This document shows positions 30,025 to 37,918 of a stretch of DNA of 64,000 nt, one piece after another. The first letter of the stretch is position 1. Every line of letters begins with the position of its first letter. The stretch covers positions 1 to 64,000 of the forward strand of contig CAVPHF010000041.1 of NCBI GenBank assembly GCA_963704155.1. Direction: 5' to 3'. The notes beneath the pieces were generated by a model. That model saw only the letters and a program-made list of their open reading frames with translations, did not search any database and was not told the DNA's origin. Position numbers and translations under genes: made by a program. This DNA comes from Thiohalocapsa sp963704155 (GTDB lineage Bacteria; Pseudomonadota; Gammaproteobacteria; Chromatiales; Chromatiaceae).

Positions 30025-30825
30025 CTAGTGGGCTCGCGGCGCCTTTGTCCGGCTTGCGCTCGCCAGGGCAAAGCCGAGCAGTATCGAGACGAAGGTCGGG
30101 CCGAAAGGCTGGTCGAGCAGCAATGCCGCCGCGAAGCCCAGCAGGTAGCCCAGCAGGCCTATCGCGGCGGACAAGAGCAGCGTCCAGCGCCAGCCGGTCG
30201 CGATGCGAAATGCGATCCAAGCAGGCACCAGCACCAACGCGAAGGCGGCCATCAGCCCGATGCTGGCGGTTGCGACGGCCATGCCGGTTGCCGCGAGCAG
30301 GTCGAAACCCAGGTGCCAGCGTCGCGACGGCAATCGGTTGGCCAGCTCGTGCTGCGGCAGGAGGCGTGCGCGCAGCAGTCGCGGCGTTAGCCAGGGCAGC
30401 GCCAGGGCGCAGAGCAGCACCAGGAAGACGGCGGCGCCAAGATCCATTGGACCGGCGAAATAGAGCTGCCCCTCGACCAGCGCTTGCCCCAACTGCTCGC
30501 CATGTCCGGAGTTGGCAGCGACAAGCATTAGCACCGCCCAGCCACCGAGGATCATGAAGCCGAAGGCGGTATTGCCGCTGACCATGCCAAAGCCCTTGGC
30601 GAAGGCGCCGCCGCCAGCGGCGACGAGCCCGCCGAAGAGCACGGGCAGCCCGATCGAAAGCCCCAGCAGCGCACCGGCTGCGGCCAGGTGCGCAAAGCCG
30701 AGCGCCGCAAGCCATTCGTCCCTGAGCATCAAGAGCGCGCCCAGCACGGGCAAGACACAGGCCAGCAACAGGCCCACCGCAAGCGGCAGGCGGAAGATCG
30801 GATCAGTGAGCGCGGTCAGGTCCAT
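30025..30825 (-). CDS. znuB: Zinc ABC transporter permease
   Basis: ABC-3 family inner-membrane permease, 266 residues with about seven or eight hydrophobic segments ('LAVGLLLACVLPVLGALLMLRDEWLA' to 'GPTFVSILLGFALA' in parts). Works with ZnuC and ZnuA to import zinc. The start overlaps the end of znuC by 23 bases. Last gene of the zinc operon; convergent with yceH. It is somewhat divergent from the enteric ZnuB pattern, so manganese or another divalent metal is possible, but the Zur-type box and His-rich partner favour zinc. Confidence 0.85.
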   Translation of the reverse strand: MDLTALTDPIFRLPLAVGLLLACVLPVLGALLMLRDEWLAALGFAHLAAAGALLGLSIGLPVLFGGLVAAGGGAFAKGFGMVSGNTAFGFMILGGWAVLMLVAANSGHGEQLGQALVEGQLYFAGPMDLGAAVFLVLLCALALPWLTPRLLRARLLPQHELANRLPSRRWHLGFDLLAATGMAVATASIGLMAAFALVLVPAWIAFRIATGWRWTLLLSAAIGLLGYLLGFAAALLLDQPFGPTFVSILLGFALASASRTKAPRAH

Positions 30826-31447
30826 CGGCGGCAGCCAAGGTTGCGAGCGCCCCGTCGTGATCCGAGCTCGTGGAGAGCTCCAACACGCGCGTGCAATGGG
30901 CGTCGAGGAAGGCCCGTTCGTGACTCACCAGCAGCACGGCGCGGTCCGCGGCGCGCGCCGCAAGCATCTGCGCGAGCAGGGCCATGTGGGTCGGGTCCAA
31001 ATTGTTGGTGGGCTCGTCCAGCAGCACCAGCCGGCCAGGCCCGGCCAACGCCGCCCAGACGCACAGCAACTGGTGCTGCCCCCCGCTCAGGCGGTCGAGC
31101 CGCTGCGGCAGGAGCCGCACCAGGGTCTCGGGCAAAGCGCCAGCGTCAGCATGGGCGCTCGGATCGGCACCGGCGATGGCGAGCAGCTCCCTGCCGGTGA
31201 CCGGCAAGGGTGCGAAACGCACCGGTGCCTGCGGCTGCACCGCCAGCTCGATGCCGGGCGCCAAGTCTATGCTTCCGCCGAAACAGCGCGCCTGCCCGGC
31301 GACGGCCGCGAGCAGCGTCGACTTGCCGCTGCCGTTGGCCCCCCAAAACCCGACGATGTCGCCCGCCGATACCCGCAGCGACACCGGCCCCACCACCGGC
31401 TGCGACCAGCCGGCAACGAGGCCGTTCAGGGACAACAACGGGGTCAA
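30803..31447 (-). CDS. znuC: Zinc ABC transporter ATPase
   Basis: Walker A 'GFWGANGSGKSTLLAAVAG', signature 'LDRLSGGQHQLLCVWAALAG', Walker B 'RLVLLDEPTNNLDPT', switch His in 'VLLVSHERAFLDAHC'. The open frame extends upstream into an unrelated frame of znuA; the protein should begin after the znuA stop (31476). No ATG fits: TTG 31447 or the TTGs at 31438/31435 ('LLSLNGLVAGW') are the candidates, giving about 210 residues. Start uncertain. Tightly packed between znuA and znuB. Confidence 0.85.
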   Translation of the reverse strand: MTPLLSLNGLVAGWSQPVVGPVSLRVSAGDIVGFWGANGSGKSTLLAAVAGQARCFGGSIDLAPGIELAVQPQAPVRFAPLPVTGRELLAIAGADPSAHADAGALPETLVRLLPQRLDRLSGGQHQLLCVWAALAGPGRLVLLDEPTNNLDPTHMALLAQMLAARAADRAVLLVSHERAFLDAHCTRVLELSTSSDHDGALATLAAADGPDRAH

Positions 31448-31475
31448 TAGCGCGGCCGTTAGCGGCGGTTCGGCT

Positions 31476-32351
31476 TCAGTCGGCGCTGGCAACGGCGCTG
31501 ACCCAGCGGTCGATGTGGCGCAAATAGCCGTTGCCGTCGGCATCCACCGGCGGCTCCAGTGGGAGCTCACGAACCGGCCACCCCAGCTCCCGGCCCAGCT
31601 TGCGCGGCCCCTTCGGCGATTGATAGGGCGCGTAGACAATGACACCTTCGCGCCCCCGCAGCTTGCCGGCCAAGTTCCGCAGAGCGCGCCCGCTCGGCGG
31701 CACCCCGGGCACCGGCTCGATGGTGCCGAGCAGCGGTACGTCGAAGCGCTCCAGCAGGTAGATGGCGTCGCGGTGGTAAAGCACCACGCCCGGTGCTTCC
31801 GCGAGTCGGGCCTGCCAATCCGGAACGCGACGCTCGACGGCAGCGGCGAAGCGCTCCGCGTTGCGGCGATAGGCGGTTGCATTGGCCGGGTCCAGCAGAG
31901 CCATCCGCCCGCCCAAGGTCTCCGCGACCTGCGCCATGCGCACGGGGTCCAGATCCACGTGCGGATTACCCGCCGGGTGCACATCACCCTGGGCGCGGTC
32001 CGCCGCGCCGCCGACGTCCAGCAGCGGCACCTGCGCCGCCGCCTCGAAGTAGCCCTCGCGCCCGGGGAGGATGTCGGGGTTCGCGGAGCTTGAGCTCGCC
32101 GCCGGCAACCAGCCCACCTCCAGCTCGGCACCCACGGCGACCACCAGGTCGGCACCGCGCAGCGCGCGGATCATGCTCGGCTTGGCCTGCAACATATGCA
32201 GATCCTGCTCCGGCCCGGAAAGCACCGTGAGATCGGCTTCAGGCGCCACGGCGCGCACCAGGGCGCCCATGCTCGTGCTGGTGGCGACCACGTCGAGCGC
32301 CAGCGCGGGGCCTGCGAGCACCGCGAGCAGGCCAAACAACCATCGTCTCAT
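31476..32351 (-). CDS. znuA: Zinc-binding periplasmic protein ZnuA-type
   Basis: Cluster A-I metal-binding lipoprotein/periplasmic family. ATG 32351 is chosen because AAGGAG lies 8 bases upstream and a signal peptide (MRRWLFGLLAVLAGPALA) follows; the open frame begins 21 codons earlier. 291 residues. Metal ligands expected at His in 'EQDLHMLQAKPS', 'AGNPHVDLDP' and 'VLYHRDAIYLLERF', and Asp/Glu near the C-terminus. There is no long His-rich loop, unlike enteric ZnuA; the metal-buffering His stretch here is instead in the upstream porin-like protein. Confidence 0.87.
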   Translation of the reverse strand: MRRWLFGLLAVLAGPALALDVVATSTSMGALVRAVAPEADLTVLSGPEQDLHMLQAKPSMIRALRGADLVVAVGAELEVGWLPAASSSSANPDILPGREGYFEAAAQVPLLDVGGAADRAQGDVHPAGNPHVDLDPVRMAQVAETLGGRMALLDPANATAYRRNAERFAAAVERRVPDWQARLAEAPGVVLYHRDAIYLLERFDVPLLGTIEPVPGVPPSGRALRNLAGKLRGREGVIVYAPYQSPKGPRKLGRELGWPVRELPLEPPVDADGNGYLRHIDRWVSAVASAD

Positions 32352-32394
32352 GCCGTTGCTCCTTCTGAGTTTGGGTTTGGACATGCGGTGCACC

Positions 32395-34134
32395 TCAGAA
32401 CTTATGGGCGCCATGGCTGCCCAGGCTCATCAGGAACTGCATGTAGAAGGCGTTGAAGCGCTCGCGCTCGTCCTCCGTCACCAGGATGTCGTTATAGGCG
32501 TACTGGGCGCGCAGCTTCGAGAATTCGGACAGGGTCCAGGTGATGTCCGCCGTCCAGCGGTCCGAGCTGCCGAAACCCTCGTTGACCGCACCGGTGACCT
32601 TGTTGGTCAGGCCCAGCACGTCGTAGCGCAGTCCGGCCTTCCACTTCGGCAGGAAGCCGTAGGTCGCCTGGGCGTAGAGGCCGTCGGTGGTGTAGTTCCG
32701 GCTGCTGCCGATCTGCTCCGGATGGGCACTGGAGCGCACCTTCATGTATGAGAGGGAGCGCAGGTATTCGGCTTGGAAGGTGATATCGCCCTGCCCGTGG
32801 GCCCCGGCGCCGTCGTACTTGTAGACGAGGTCGAGCCCCCAGAGGTCTGCATTGCCGGCAAGTCCCGTCTCGTGCAGCTCTTCGGTGATGCCGTTGCCGT
32901 GGGCGTGCATATGGTCGTGGTCCGCGTCCTCATGCTCGTGATCCTCGTCGTGGGCGTGTCCTTCGTCGTGCTCATGGTCATGCCCGTGATCCGCCTCGTG
33001 CGCATGATCCTCTTCATGCGCATGCCCATGCTCATCTTCGTGCCCATGGTCATCTTCATGCTCGTGCGCCATCGCATGGGTATGCGTGCGTACCGCTTGC
33101 TGCTGATCCGCATGCGCGTAGGACACGCCAAACTGGAGCGCGTGCTTGCGACCGAGGTCCGGCGCGACCTTGGCGAATGCAGTGAAGAGTCGGGGGCCGT
33201 CCTGGGTCTGGCCGAGGTTCAGCGCCTCCTGCTCGGCGTCGCCGACGGTGGCGCCGAAGATCTCCTGGTTGCCCTGCAACGCCTCGCCGCCGATGAGGGC
33301 GTAGAAGGGCAGGTCGTCCGGCACCCAGGTGAGCTGCAAGCCCGTGTCCTGCAGGCCATGGAAGCCGAGGAGGTTCAGGTACGGCAGGTTCTGGTCTACG
33401 AAGTCCCACTGGTGCGGGTGCTGATCGTTGACGTAGCCGAAGCCACTGAGGAACTTACCCCCCTTTACTTTGAGACCGTACGGGAGCGACCGGGTCTCGA
33501 AGTAGGCCTCCTCGAGGGTGACGTCGCCGTCGCCACTGACGGTGACATAGGTCGCCGCATCGAAGTACGGGTCAACGGTCGCGCTGAAATAGAACTCGGC
33601 CGAGCGTAGGTTGAACCCCGGCTCTGCCACGGCATGCGCATGGCCGCCATCGCCATGATCGTGCGCATCGCCCCCCTCGCCATGATCATGGGCGAGGCTG
33701 CGCCCTGGCCAGAATGCCTCGCCCACCAGCGCGGCGCCATCACCTTCCGAAGTGTCGTCCTGGTAGTAGTTGCCGTCCAGGATCACCGAGATCTGTGGAT
33801 TGAAGGCGCTGCCGGAGGTGACGGCGTCGAACACCCCGCCGCGCTTGGTCGCCGAGCCCGCGCCAGCGCTCGCCTGGCCTTGCGACCGCAACACCCGCGG
33901 CGCGGTCATCGGCAGCGACAGCGCATCGGCACCGGCCGCCTGGCGCGCGACCCGGGCGGTCTGCTCGGCGTCGGACAGGCGCGACTCCAGCGCCTGGATA
34001 CGGTCTTCATATTGGCTGCGCATGGCCTCGAGTTCCGCGCGCAACGCGTCGATGTCGGCGTCGCCGGCGGCAGCCGCGGCGACCGGGGACAGTAGGGCAC
34101 CCAGAAAGGCGCCCGGCAACAGTGATTGGTTCAT
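32395..34134 (-). CDS. Outer-membrane porin-like protein with His/Asp/Glu-rich loop
   Basis: From ATG 34134 (MNQSLLPGAFLGALLSPVAAAAAG signal peptide), 579 residues. After the signal comes a short coiled coil ('LRAELEAMRSQYEDRIQALESRLSDAE'), then a beta-barrel ending in Phe ('LMSLGSHGAHKF'). Two acidic His clusters stand out: 'AHDHGEGGDAHDHGDGGHAH' near the N-terminus of the barrel and a stretch of about 67 residues with 23 His and many Asp/Glu at about 370-440. Both probably lie in surface loops and bind zinc. It lacks a TonB plug domain, so it is not a ZnuD receptor. Placed between a Zur-type operator and znuACB, it is probably the outer-membrane zinc entry route. Confidence 0.8.
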   Translation of the reverse strand: MNQSLLPGAFLGALLSPVAAAAAGDADIDALRAELEAMRSQYEDRIQALESRLSDAEQTARVARQAAGADALSLPMTAPRVLRSQGQASAGAGSATKRGGVFDAVTSGSAFNPQISVILDGNYYQDDTSEGDGAALVGEAFWPGRSLAHDHGEGGDAHDHGDGGHAHAVAEPGFNLRSAEFYFSATVDPYFDAATYVTVSGDGDVTLEEAYFETRSLPYGLKVKGGKFLSGFGYVNDQHPHQWDFVDQNLPYLNLLGFHGLQDTGLQLTWVPDDLPFYALIGGEALQGNQEIFGATVGDAEQEALNLGQTQDGPRLFTAFAKVAPDLGRKHALQFGVSYAHADQQQAVRTHTHAMAHEHEDDHGHEDEHGHAHEEDHAHEADHGHDHEHDEGHAHDEDHEHEDADHDHMHAHGNGITEELHETGLAGNADLWGLDLVYKYDGAGAHGQGDITFQAEYLRSLSYMKVRSSAHPEQIGSSRNYTTDGLYAQATYGFLPKWKAGLRYDVLGLTNKVTGAVNEGFGSSDRWTADITWTLSEFSKLRAQYAYNDILVTEDERERFNAFYMQFLMSLGSHGAHKF

Positions 34135-34211
34135 TCGTGCACTCCGATAGACGAACAGACGACGACCCGCGACCCTATGAGGTCGTCGGGCAACCAAGCC
34201 GTAGGCAGGGC

Positions 34212-34541
34212 TCAGTAACCGTCAGTTGGCGGCGGCGCACGCGCGCGATGCGCGTTGAAGATCGTTCGAAGTGGGGGGCGTGCGATTGCGAACAGTGGCA
34301 ATCGGAGCGGGCCGAGGCAGTCCGTGAAATCGAGCACTGCCGTGTTGAGCACCGCACCGAGCGGGGCACCGGCCAGGCAGATCTCGCACTGTTCCTCGTC
34401 CACATGCCCGAGGTGCTCGACGTCGTGGAGCCACAGCAGCGTCTGCGCCAGCACCAAGAGGCAGGCCAGAAGGAGGCACCCGGACGCCGCAAGACGGGAG
34501 TGGGAACTGGACGGGCGGGGCTGAGCAACACAGCGGGACAC
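34212..34541 (-). CDS. Small membrane protein, DUF2946-like, with His/Cys segment
   Basis: 109 residues. One N-terminal hydrophobic segment ('ASGCLLLACLLVLAQTLLWLHDVEH') followed by 'HLGHVDEEQCEICLAG', a His/Cys arrangement (HxxxHxxH...CxxC) that could bind metal. Resembles DUF2946-type proteins found near metal transporters; assignment is by pattern only. First gene after the Zur-type box, 38 bases downstream, and 77 bases before the porin gene, so likely in the same zinc-starvation transcript. Confidence 0.65.
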   Translation of the reverse strand: MSRCVAQPRPSSSHSRLAASGCLLLACLLVLAQTLLWLHDVEHLGHVDEEQCEICLAGAPLGAVLNTAVLDFTDCLGPLRLPLFAIARPPLRTIFNAHRARAPPPTDGY

Positions 34542-34578
34542 GAGTCGACCGAGACCTTGGGCAAGCTGTTTGGCAGAA

Positions 34579-34593
34579 TGTTATATAATAACA
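34579..34593. promoter_or_regulatory. Zur-type operator
   Basis: TGTTATA-T-AATAACA, flanked by GAA and AAC. The gammaproteobacterial Zur box is close to TGTTATAATATAACA inside GAAA...TTTC; this differs at one arm position. It lies just upstream of the zinc operon (minus strand) and between it and a decayed plus-strand gene. The AT-rich box is conspicuous in GC-rich DNA. Confidence 0.75.
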
Positions 34594-34619
34594 AACGAAG
34601 GTGTTGCTTGTTGCAGATC

Positions 34620-35244
34620 AAATACAAACCGCGAAGCACGATACTGACGGTCTTCGGATTCTTCTTTATCTCCGGCTTTTGCGCCCTGCTGCTGCAGGTG
34701 GATGCGGGAGCTAGCGCTGCTCTTCGGCGCCACCGCTCAGGCCGCGGTAGCCACCCCGGCGGCCTTGGTTCTCGGCCTTGCCGTACGCCGCGCCCGCAGG
34801 GGACAGCGGAGTCGCCGCATCGCCCGGCCGCTCCAGGGCCATGCGCTGCGGGAAGCCGGCGTCCTGGTGGTATCGCTGGACTATTTCCTTCTCGCAAAGG
34901 CCTCCGCGACCACAGACGGCGCGCTCTGCGACAAACGGGTATCGACCGAGCCAGGGCTGCTGGTGCTCGTCAAGCTGCTGCTCGTGCTGGTATTCTTGTC
35001 GCCGACGTCTCCTCCTTGGCTGCTTGGCTCGCGCGACGGAGATGGGCCCTCGTGCCAATGCCACCGTTGTCCCGATGGTATCGGTGCTGCTGTGCGCGTC
35101 AGCGCTGCTTGTAGCGGCGACACCACACGCCTTGGCTCGACGTATGGGCAGCTTGGACTCCCTAAGCGCCCAGCGCTGGAAGCGCTGCGCGCCGAGCGGG
35201 ACGAGGCGATGCAGCGTCGCACCGAGGGCCTGCCAGACGGCTGA
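34620..35244 (+). pseudogene. Relic of a membrane-anchored spermidine-synthase-like gene
   Basis: In frame with 34620 one reads 'ILTVFGFFFISGFCALLLQV', then after a shift at about 34700 'MRELALLFGATAQAAVATPAALVLGLAV', 'RRIARPLQGHALREAGVLV' and later 'LVLVKLLLVLVFLSPTSP'. Together these follow the N-terminal membrane part of the fused MFS/spermidine-synthase-like family (FFxSGxxALxxQVVWxRxLxxxFG...). The catalytic synthase domain is missing and no single frame covers the region. Its remains begin right beside the Zur-type box, so it may once have been zinc-regulated. Identification is by pattern and is tentative; the 200 bases after it hold nothing recognisable. Confidence 0.45.
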
Positions 35245-35455
35245 TTGAAGATCGCGCGGACTCGGCTTGACCGCACGCAACGCGATCTGCCGCGCCGGCG
35301 TCTATCCTTCCCAGGGCATTCATGGAATCCGCTCGGAATCGGCGGTGTCTTGCCGTCGTAACCCTCGACGGGGCGCCTTCCGAAGCGGCGCTGCCGATGC
35401 CAGCGGCCACCGCGTAGTGAATGCCCGAAACAAACATGCAAGCGGAGTGAGCCCA

Positions 35456-35815
35456 ATGACCGAGCCCTGCCAGACCCATCTAGATCACGACCACGAACAC
35501 GGCCCCGGCTGCGGTCACCAGACCGTCCGCCATGGTGACCACCTCGACTACCTGCATGACGGCCATTTGCACCACCCGCACGAGATGGATGGCAAGGTGC
35601 ACTACGATGAGCACGTGATCGAGGTCAGCGAGACCAACCCCGACGGCTGCGAGCGGCGCATCGCCGACTGCCAAGCGAGCGGCCATGTGCACGGCCCAGA
35701 CTGCGGGCACGAGGCCATCCCCCACGGAGACCACGTGGACTACATCGTTGGCGGGCGCCTGCATCATCCGCACGGCGACCATTGCGACGATCATGGTCCG
35801 GTGAGCCTGACCTGA
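35456..35815 (+). CDS. Histidine-rich zinc-binding small protein
   Basis: 119 residues from ATG 35456 with GGAG ahead; the open frame extends 63 codons upstream without a plausible start. Soluble, no signal peptide. Two similar halves: 'HGPGCGHQTVRHGDHLDYLHDGHLHHPH' and 'HGPDCGHEAIPHGDHVDYIVGGRLHHPH' (given here as the repeat pattern HGPxCGHxxxxHGDHxDYxxxGxLHHPH), joined by 'DEHVIEVSETNPDGCERR'. Similar His-rich proteins are widespread in proteobacteria, and I recall no assigned function. A zinc store or chaperone is the obvious guess given its position beside the zinc island. Confidence 0.8.
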   Translation: MTEPCQTHLDHDHEHGPGCGHQTVRHGDHLDYLHDGHLHHPHEMDGKVHYDEHVIEVSETNPDGCERRIADCQASGHVHGPDCGHEAIPHGDHVDYIVGGRLHHPHGDHCDDHGPVSLT

Positions 35816-35845
35816 GTGAGGGTCAGACAGCGCCCAACCTGTAGC

Positions 35846-36040
35846 ACCGCCTTCTGGTCTCAGCCGTCCTTAGGCGATTTCTGTCAAATCTCATACCAGC
35901 TGACTTGTCTTGACGCCCGCCTTCTGTGTCGCACCGCCAGTCACATAGCCCGGCTATGCTCCTGGCAGCGCTTCTTGAAGGCGAGCCTCAATCCGGCGCC
36001 ATCTGGTATGAGATCTTCCGGCAATCGCCTTCTATGTCTC
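35846..36040. mobile_element. Small inverted-repeat element
   Basis: The left arm reads AGGCGATT (35872-35879) then AATCTCATACCAG (35887-35899). The right arm, read on the other strand, is AGGCGATT then GATCTCATACCAG (36027 back to about 36005), so the ends are imperfect inverted repeats about 160 bases apart. Inside are a perfect palindrome CATAGCC-C-GGCTATG (35944-35958) and further copies of CGCCTTCT (about 35848, 35918, 36026). No gene is encoded. It abuts the point where the second HupE gene loses homology (about 36087). A MITE-like or REP-like element is the best description. Confidence 0.5.
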
Positions 36041-36086
36041 GTCTGGACTGCGGCCAGACCTCAATAAAGGTGCCGAGGCAGCTCCT

Positions 36087-36242
36087 CGGATGAGAGAGCG
36101 AGTGCGCGACGCCGCCGAGGAAGCCGCCGCCATCGACAAACACATGCGTGAGAGACGGATGCGCTAGGGCAATCGTGCTAACCAACGCCGGCAATACGGC
36201 AGCGGCCTGGCCGCTCGCGGCAGCCAGTGTCCGGCTGCTCAT
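36087..36242 (-). pseudogene. Truncated second HupE/UreJ-type gene
   Basis: Starts at ATG 36242, overlapping the stop of the intact HupE gene (ATGA). It reads a signal-like segment and 'LAHPSLTHVFVDGGGFLGGVAHSLSHP', the metal-binding N-terminus of a HupE/UreJ permease, for about 52 codons. After about 36087 the frame runs into unrelated sequence next to the inverted-repeat element and stops at 35988. The membrane segments are absent, so the protein cannot work as a permease. Confidence 0.6.
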
Positions 36243-36889
36243 CCAGCGCCGAGCTGCCGAAACAAAAAATAGCCGCCCACCGCGGCAACCAGACCGCCGC
36301 CGACGCGGATCAGGCGGTCACCGGCGGGCCAGCGGTTGGCAGCGCCGATGACGATGCCGCACAGATGCAGCGCTCCGGTGGCGGCGACAAACCCACTCGC
36401 GTAGAGAATCGGAACGCCGAAATCCGGCAGCGCCGTGCCGTGGGCATGACCATGGAAGACGGCAAAGATTGCCACCAATGGCAGAGCGACCCAGAGCGGC
36501 GGCCGCACCTTGAACGCCACCATCAAGCCAAGCAGCAGACCCGACAGCGCAATCCCGGTTTCGACTTGCGGCAGTGCAAACCCGGTGACACCGAGCACGC
36601 CGCCGACCGCCATTATCAGTGGAAAGGCGATCGGCAGCAGCCAGATCGCCGGCGCACCGAGCTGCGCGCCCCAGAGGCCGACCGCTACCATCGCGACGAC
36701 ATGGTCGATTCCGGAGACCGGGTGCAGCAGCCCGGAGACGAGTCCGCCATCGCCGGCGCGGCTGGACTCGACGTGGGCGGCAACGATCCGCGGCCAAAGC
36801 CACAGCAGGGCCGCGGCGAACAAGCCAATGGACCACCAGCGCGACTTCGGCAGCCGGCATCGCCGCCACTGTCGATCAACAAGACGCAT
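36239..36889 (-). CDS. HupE/UreJ family metal permease
   Basis: 216 residues, six hydrophobic segments. N-terminal signal segment then 'AAHVESSRAGDGGLVSGLLHPVSGIDHVVAMVAVGLWGAQLG' in parts: the HP...DH motif is the family's metal-binding signature. Also 'AVFHGHAHGTALP' in the fourth membrane region and 'LHLCGIVIG'. HupE/UreJ proteins are secondary nickel (sometimes cobalt) permeases linked to hydrogenase and urease. Third gene of an operon with a DUF4198 protein and a barrel-like protein behind a NikR-like palindrome, which supports nickel. Confidence 0.85.
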   Translation of the reverse strand: MRLVDRQWRRCRLPKSRWWSIGLFAAALLWLWPRIVAAHVESSRAGDGGLVSGLLHPVSGIDHVVAMVAVGLWGAQLGAPAIWLLPIAFPLIMAVGGVLGVTGFALPQVETGIALSGLLLGLMVAFKVRPPLWVALPLVAIFAVFHGHAHGTALPDFGVPILYASGFVAATGALHLCGIVIGAANRWPAGDRLIRVGGGLVAAVGGYFLFRQLGAG

Positions 36890-36901
36890 TCTGGACTGGC
36901 G

Positions 36902-37918
36902 TCAGAACAGCGCCGAAACGGTCAGGATCAGCCGGTAGCGTTCGGTTCCCTCGCCGCCCTGCTGCTCGTCCTGCTCGTTCAGATCCTTCCAGAGGACCGA
37001 CTTGTAGCCCAGACCGACACTGACTCGATCCCAGTACAGACGCACACCTGGGAGCCCGTAGATCATGTCACCGCCGGTGGCCAGCTCGGATTCGCCATTG
37101 GTGCGGTCGCGCCCTAGATGCAGGTAGTGCGCCTCGATCGCCAGGTCGAGCCGCAAGCGGCGCTCGACGTTGGTGTAGAGACGGTAGACCAAGGAACTGT
37201 TTGCCCGCAGTTCTTCGCCGAACCGCGTCCGATTGCCGTCGGAGTAGCGATACTCTTGGAAGCCGATGTAGGACAACTCCTGATTGAAGGTGAGCTTGGT
37301 GCCGATCATCTTGGTCGCGGTCAGACCCAGTGCGTAGGCTGGATTGCCGAAGCCGGTCGACTTGCCAGGGTCGATCTCGCCGTTGCGGTCGCGCAGGTTC
37401 GGGTTGCCCGTCGGCAGTGAAAAGCCGCCGAATAGCGTGAAATGCCAGTCCTCCAGGTCGTCCAAACTTTCGTTCTCTGGGATCAGACGCAGCCCCTGGT
37501 CGTACTTGAAGCCGAACTGTCCGAAGAGATTGACGTCGGCAAAGCCATGGGTGTCGAAACCGCCGTCCTCGTCCACCTTGCTGTGATAGGGCAAAAAGAC
37601 GTAACCGGACAGCCAGGACTGGAACCCGTACCCGATGCCGAGCATCCAGTAGTTGGCGTAATCGCTTTCCGGGTTTTTCGGGTCCGGATCGAAGGTCTTG
37701 TATTTGGCATGATCGAGCTTGGCGTAGAGCAATGTGCTGCCCTTTGGCAAGGTAGCCGAGGTCGCCATCTCGATGGGTGCACCGGGGCCTTCCAGCGCCG
37801 CCGCGCCGAGACCGGCCACGCCATGATGGGCAGCGGCCTTGCCGCTGCCGAGCGCCAGCAAGGCCAGCGCAATGATCCTCCGCCCGTTGCGTGCTCGGCC
37901 GAGTGCGCGGTTCCTCAT
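36902..37918 (-). CDS. Outer-membrane beta-barrel protein, transporter-like
   Basis: 338 residues with an N-terminal signal ('RRIIALALLALGSGKAAAHH') and a C-terminal Phe ('RYRLILTVSALF'). Repeated amphipathic strands: 'STLLYAKLDHAKYKTFDPDP', 'LGIGYGFQSWLSGYVFLPYHSK', 'FGGFSLPTGNPNLRDRNG', 'LYWDRVSVGLGYKSVLWKDL'. This resembles the MetA/phenol-degradation or transporter-type barrel families. In this operon it may allow nickel or a nickel chelate across the outer membrane, by context only. The start overlaps the DUF4198 gene (ATGA). Confidence 0.7.
   Translation of the reverse strand: MRNRALGRARNGRRIIALALLALGSGKAAAHHGVAGLGAAALEGPGAPIEMATSATLPKGSTLLYAKLDHAKYKTFDPDPKNPESDYANYWMLGIGYGFQSWLSGYVFLPYHSKVDEDGGFDTHGFADVNLFGQFGFKYDQGLRLIPENESLDDLEDWHFTLFGGFSLPTGNPNLRDRNGEIDPGKSTGFGNPAYALGLTATKMIGTKLTFNQELSYIGFQEYRYSDGNRTRFGEELRANSSLVYRLYTNVERRLRLDLAIEAHYLHLGRDRTNGESELATGGDMIYGLPGVRLYWDRVSVGLGYKSVLWKDLNEQDEQQGGEGTERYRLILTVSALF

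Noticed and set aside
31448..32155. Extension of znuC to a 450-residue protein
   Set aside because: The extra N-terminus reads znuA in another frame and is Arg/Trp/Ser-rich nonsense.
34122..35114. Plus-strand 330-residue protein over the Zur box
   Set aside because: Its first part is antisense to the small membrane gene and it spans an operator; only the part after about 34620 has family-like sequence, and that in more than one frame.
35988..36086. Continuation of the second HupE gene
   Set aside because: Sequence after about 36087 is not hydrophobic and lies in the inverted-repeat element; the protein is truncated.
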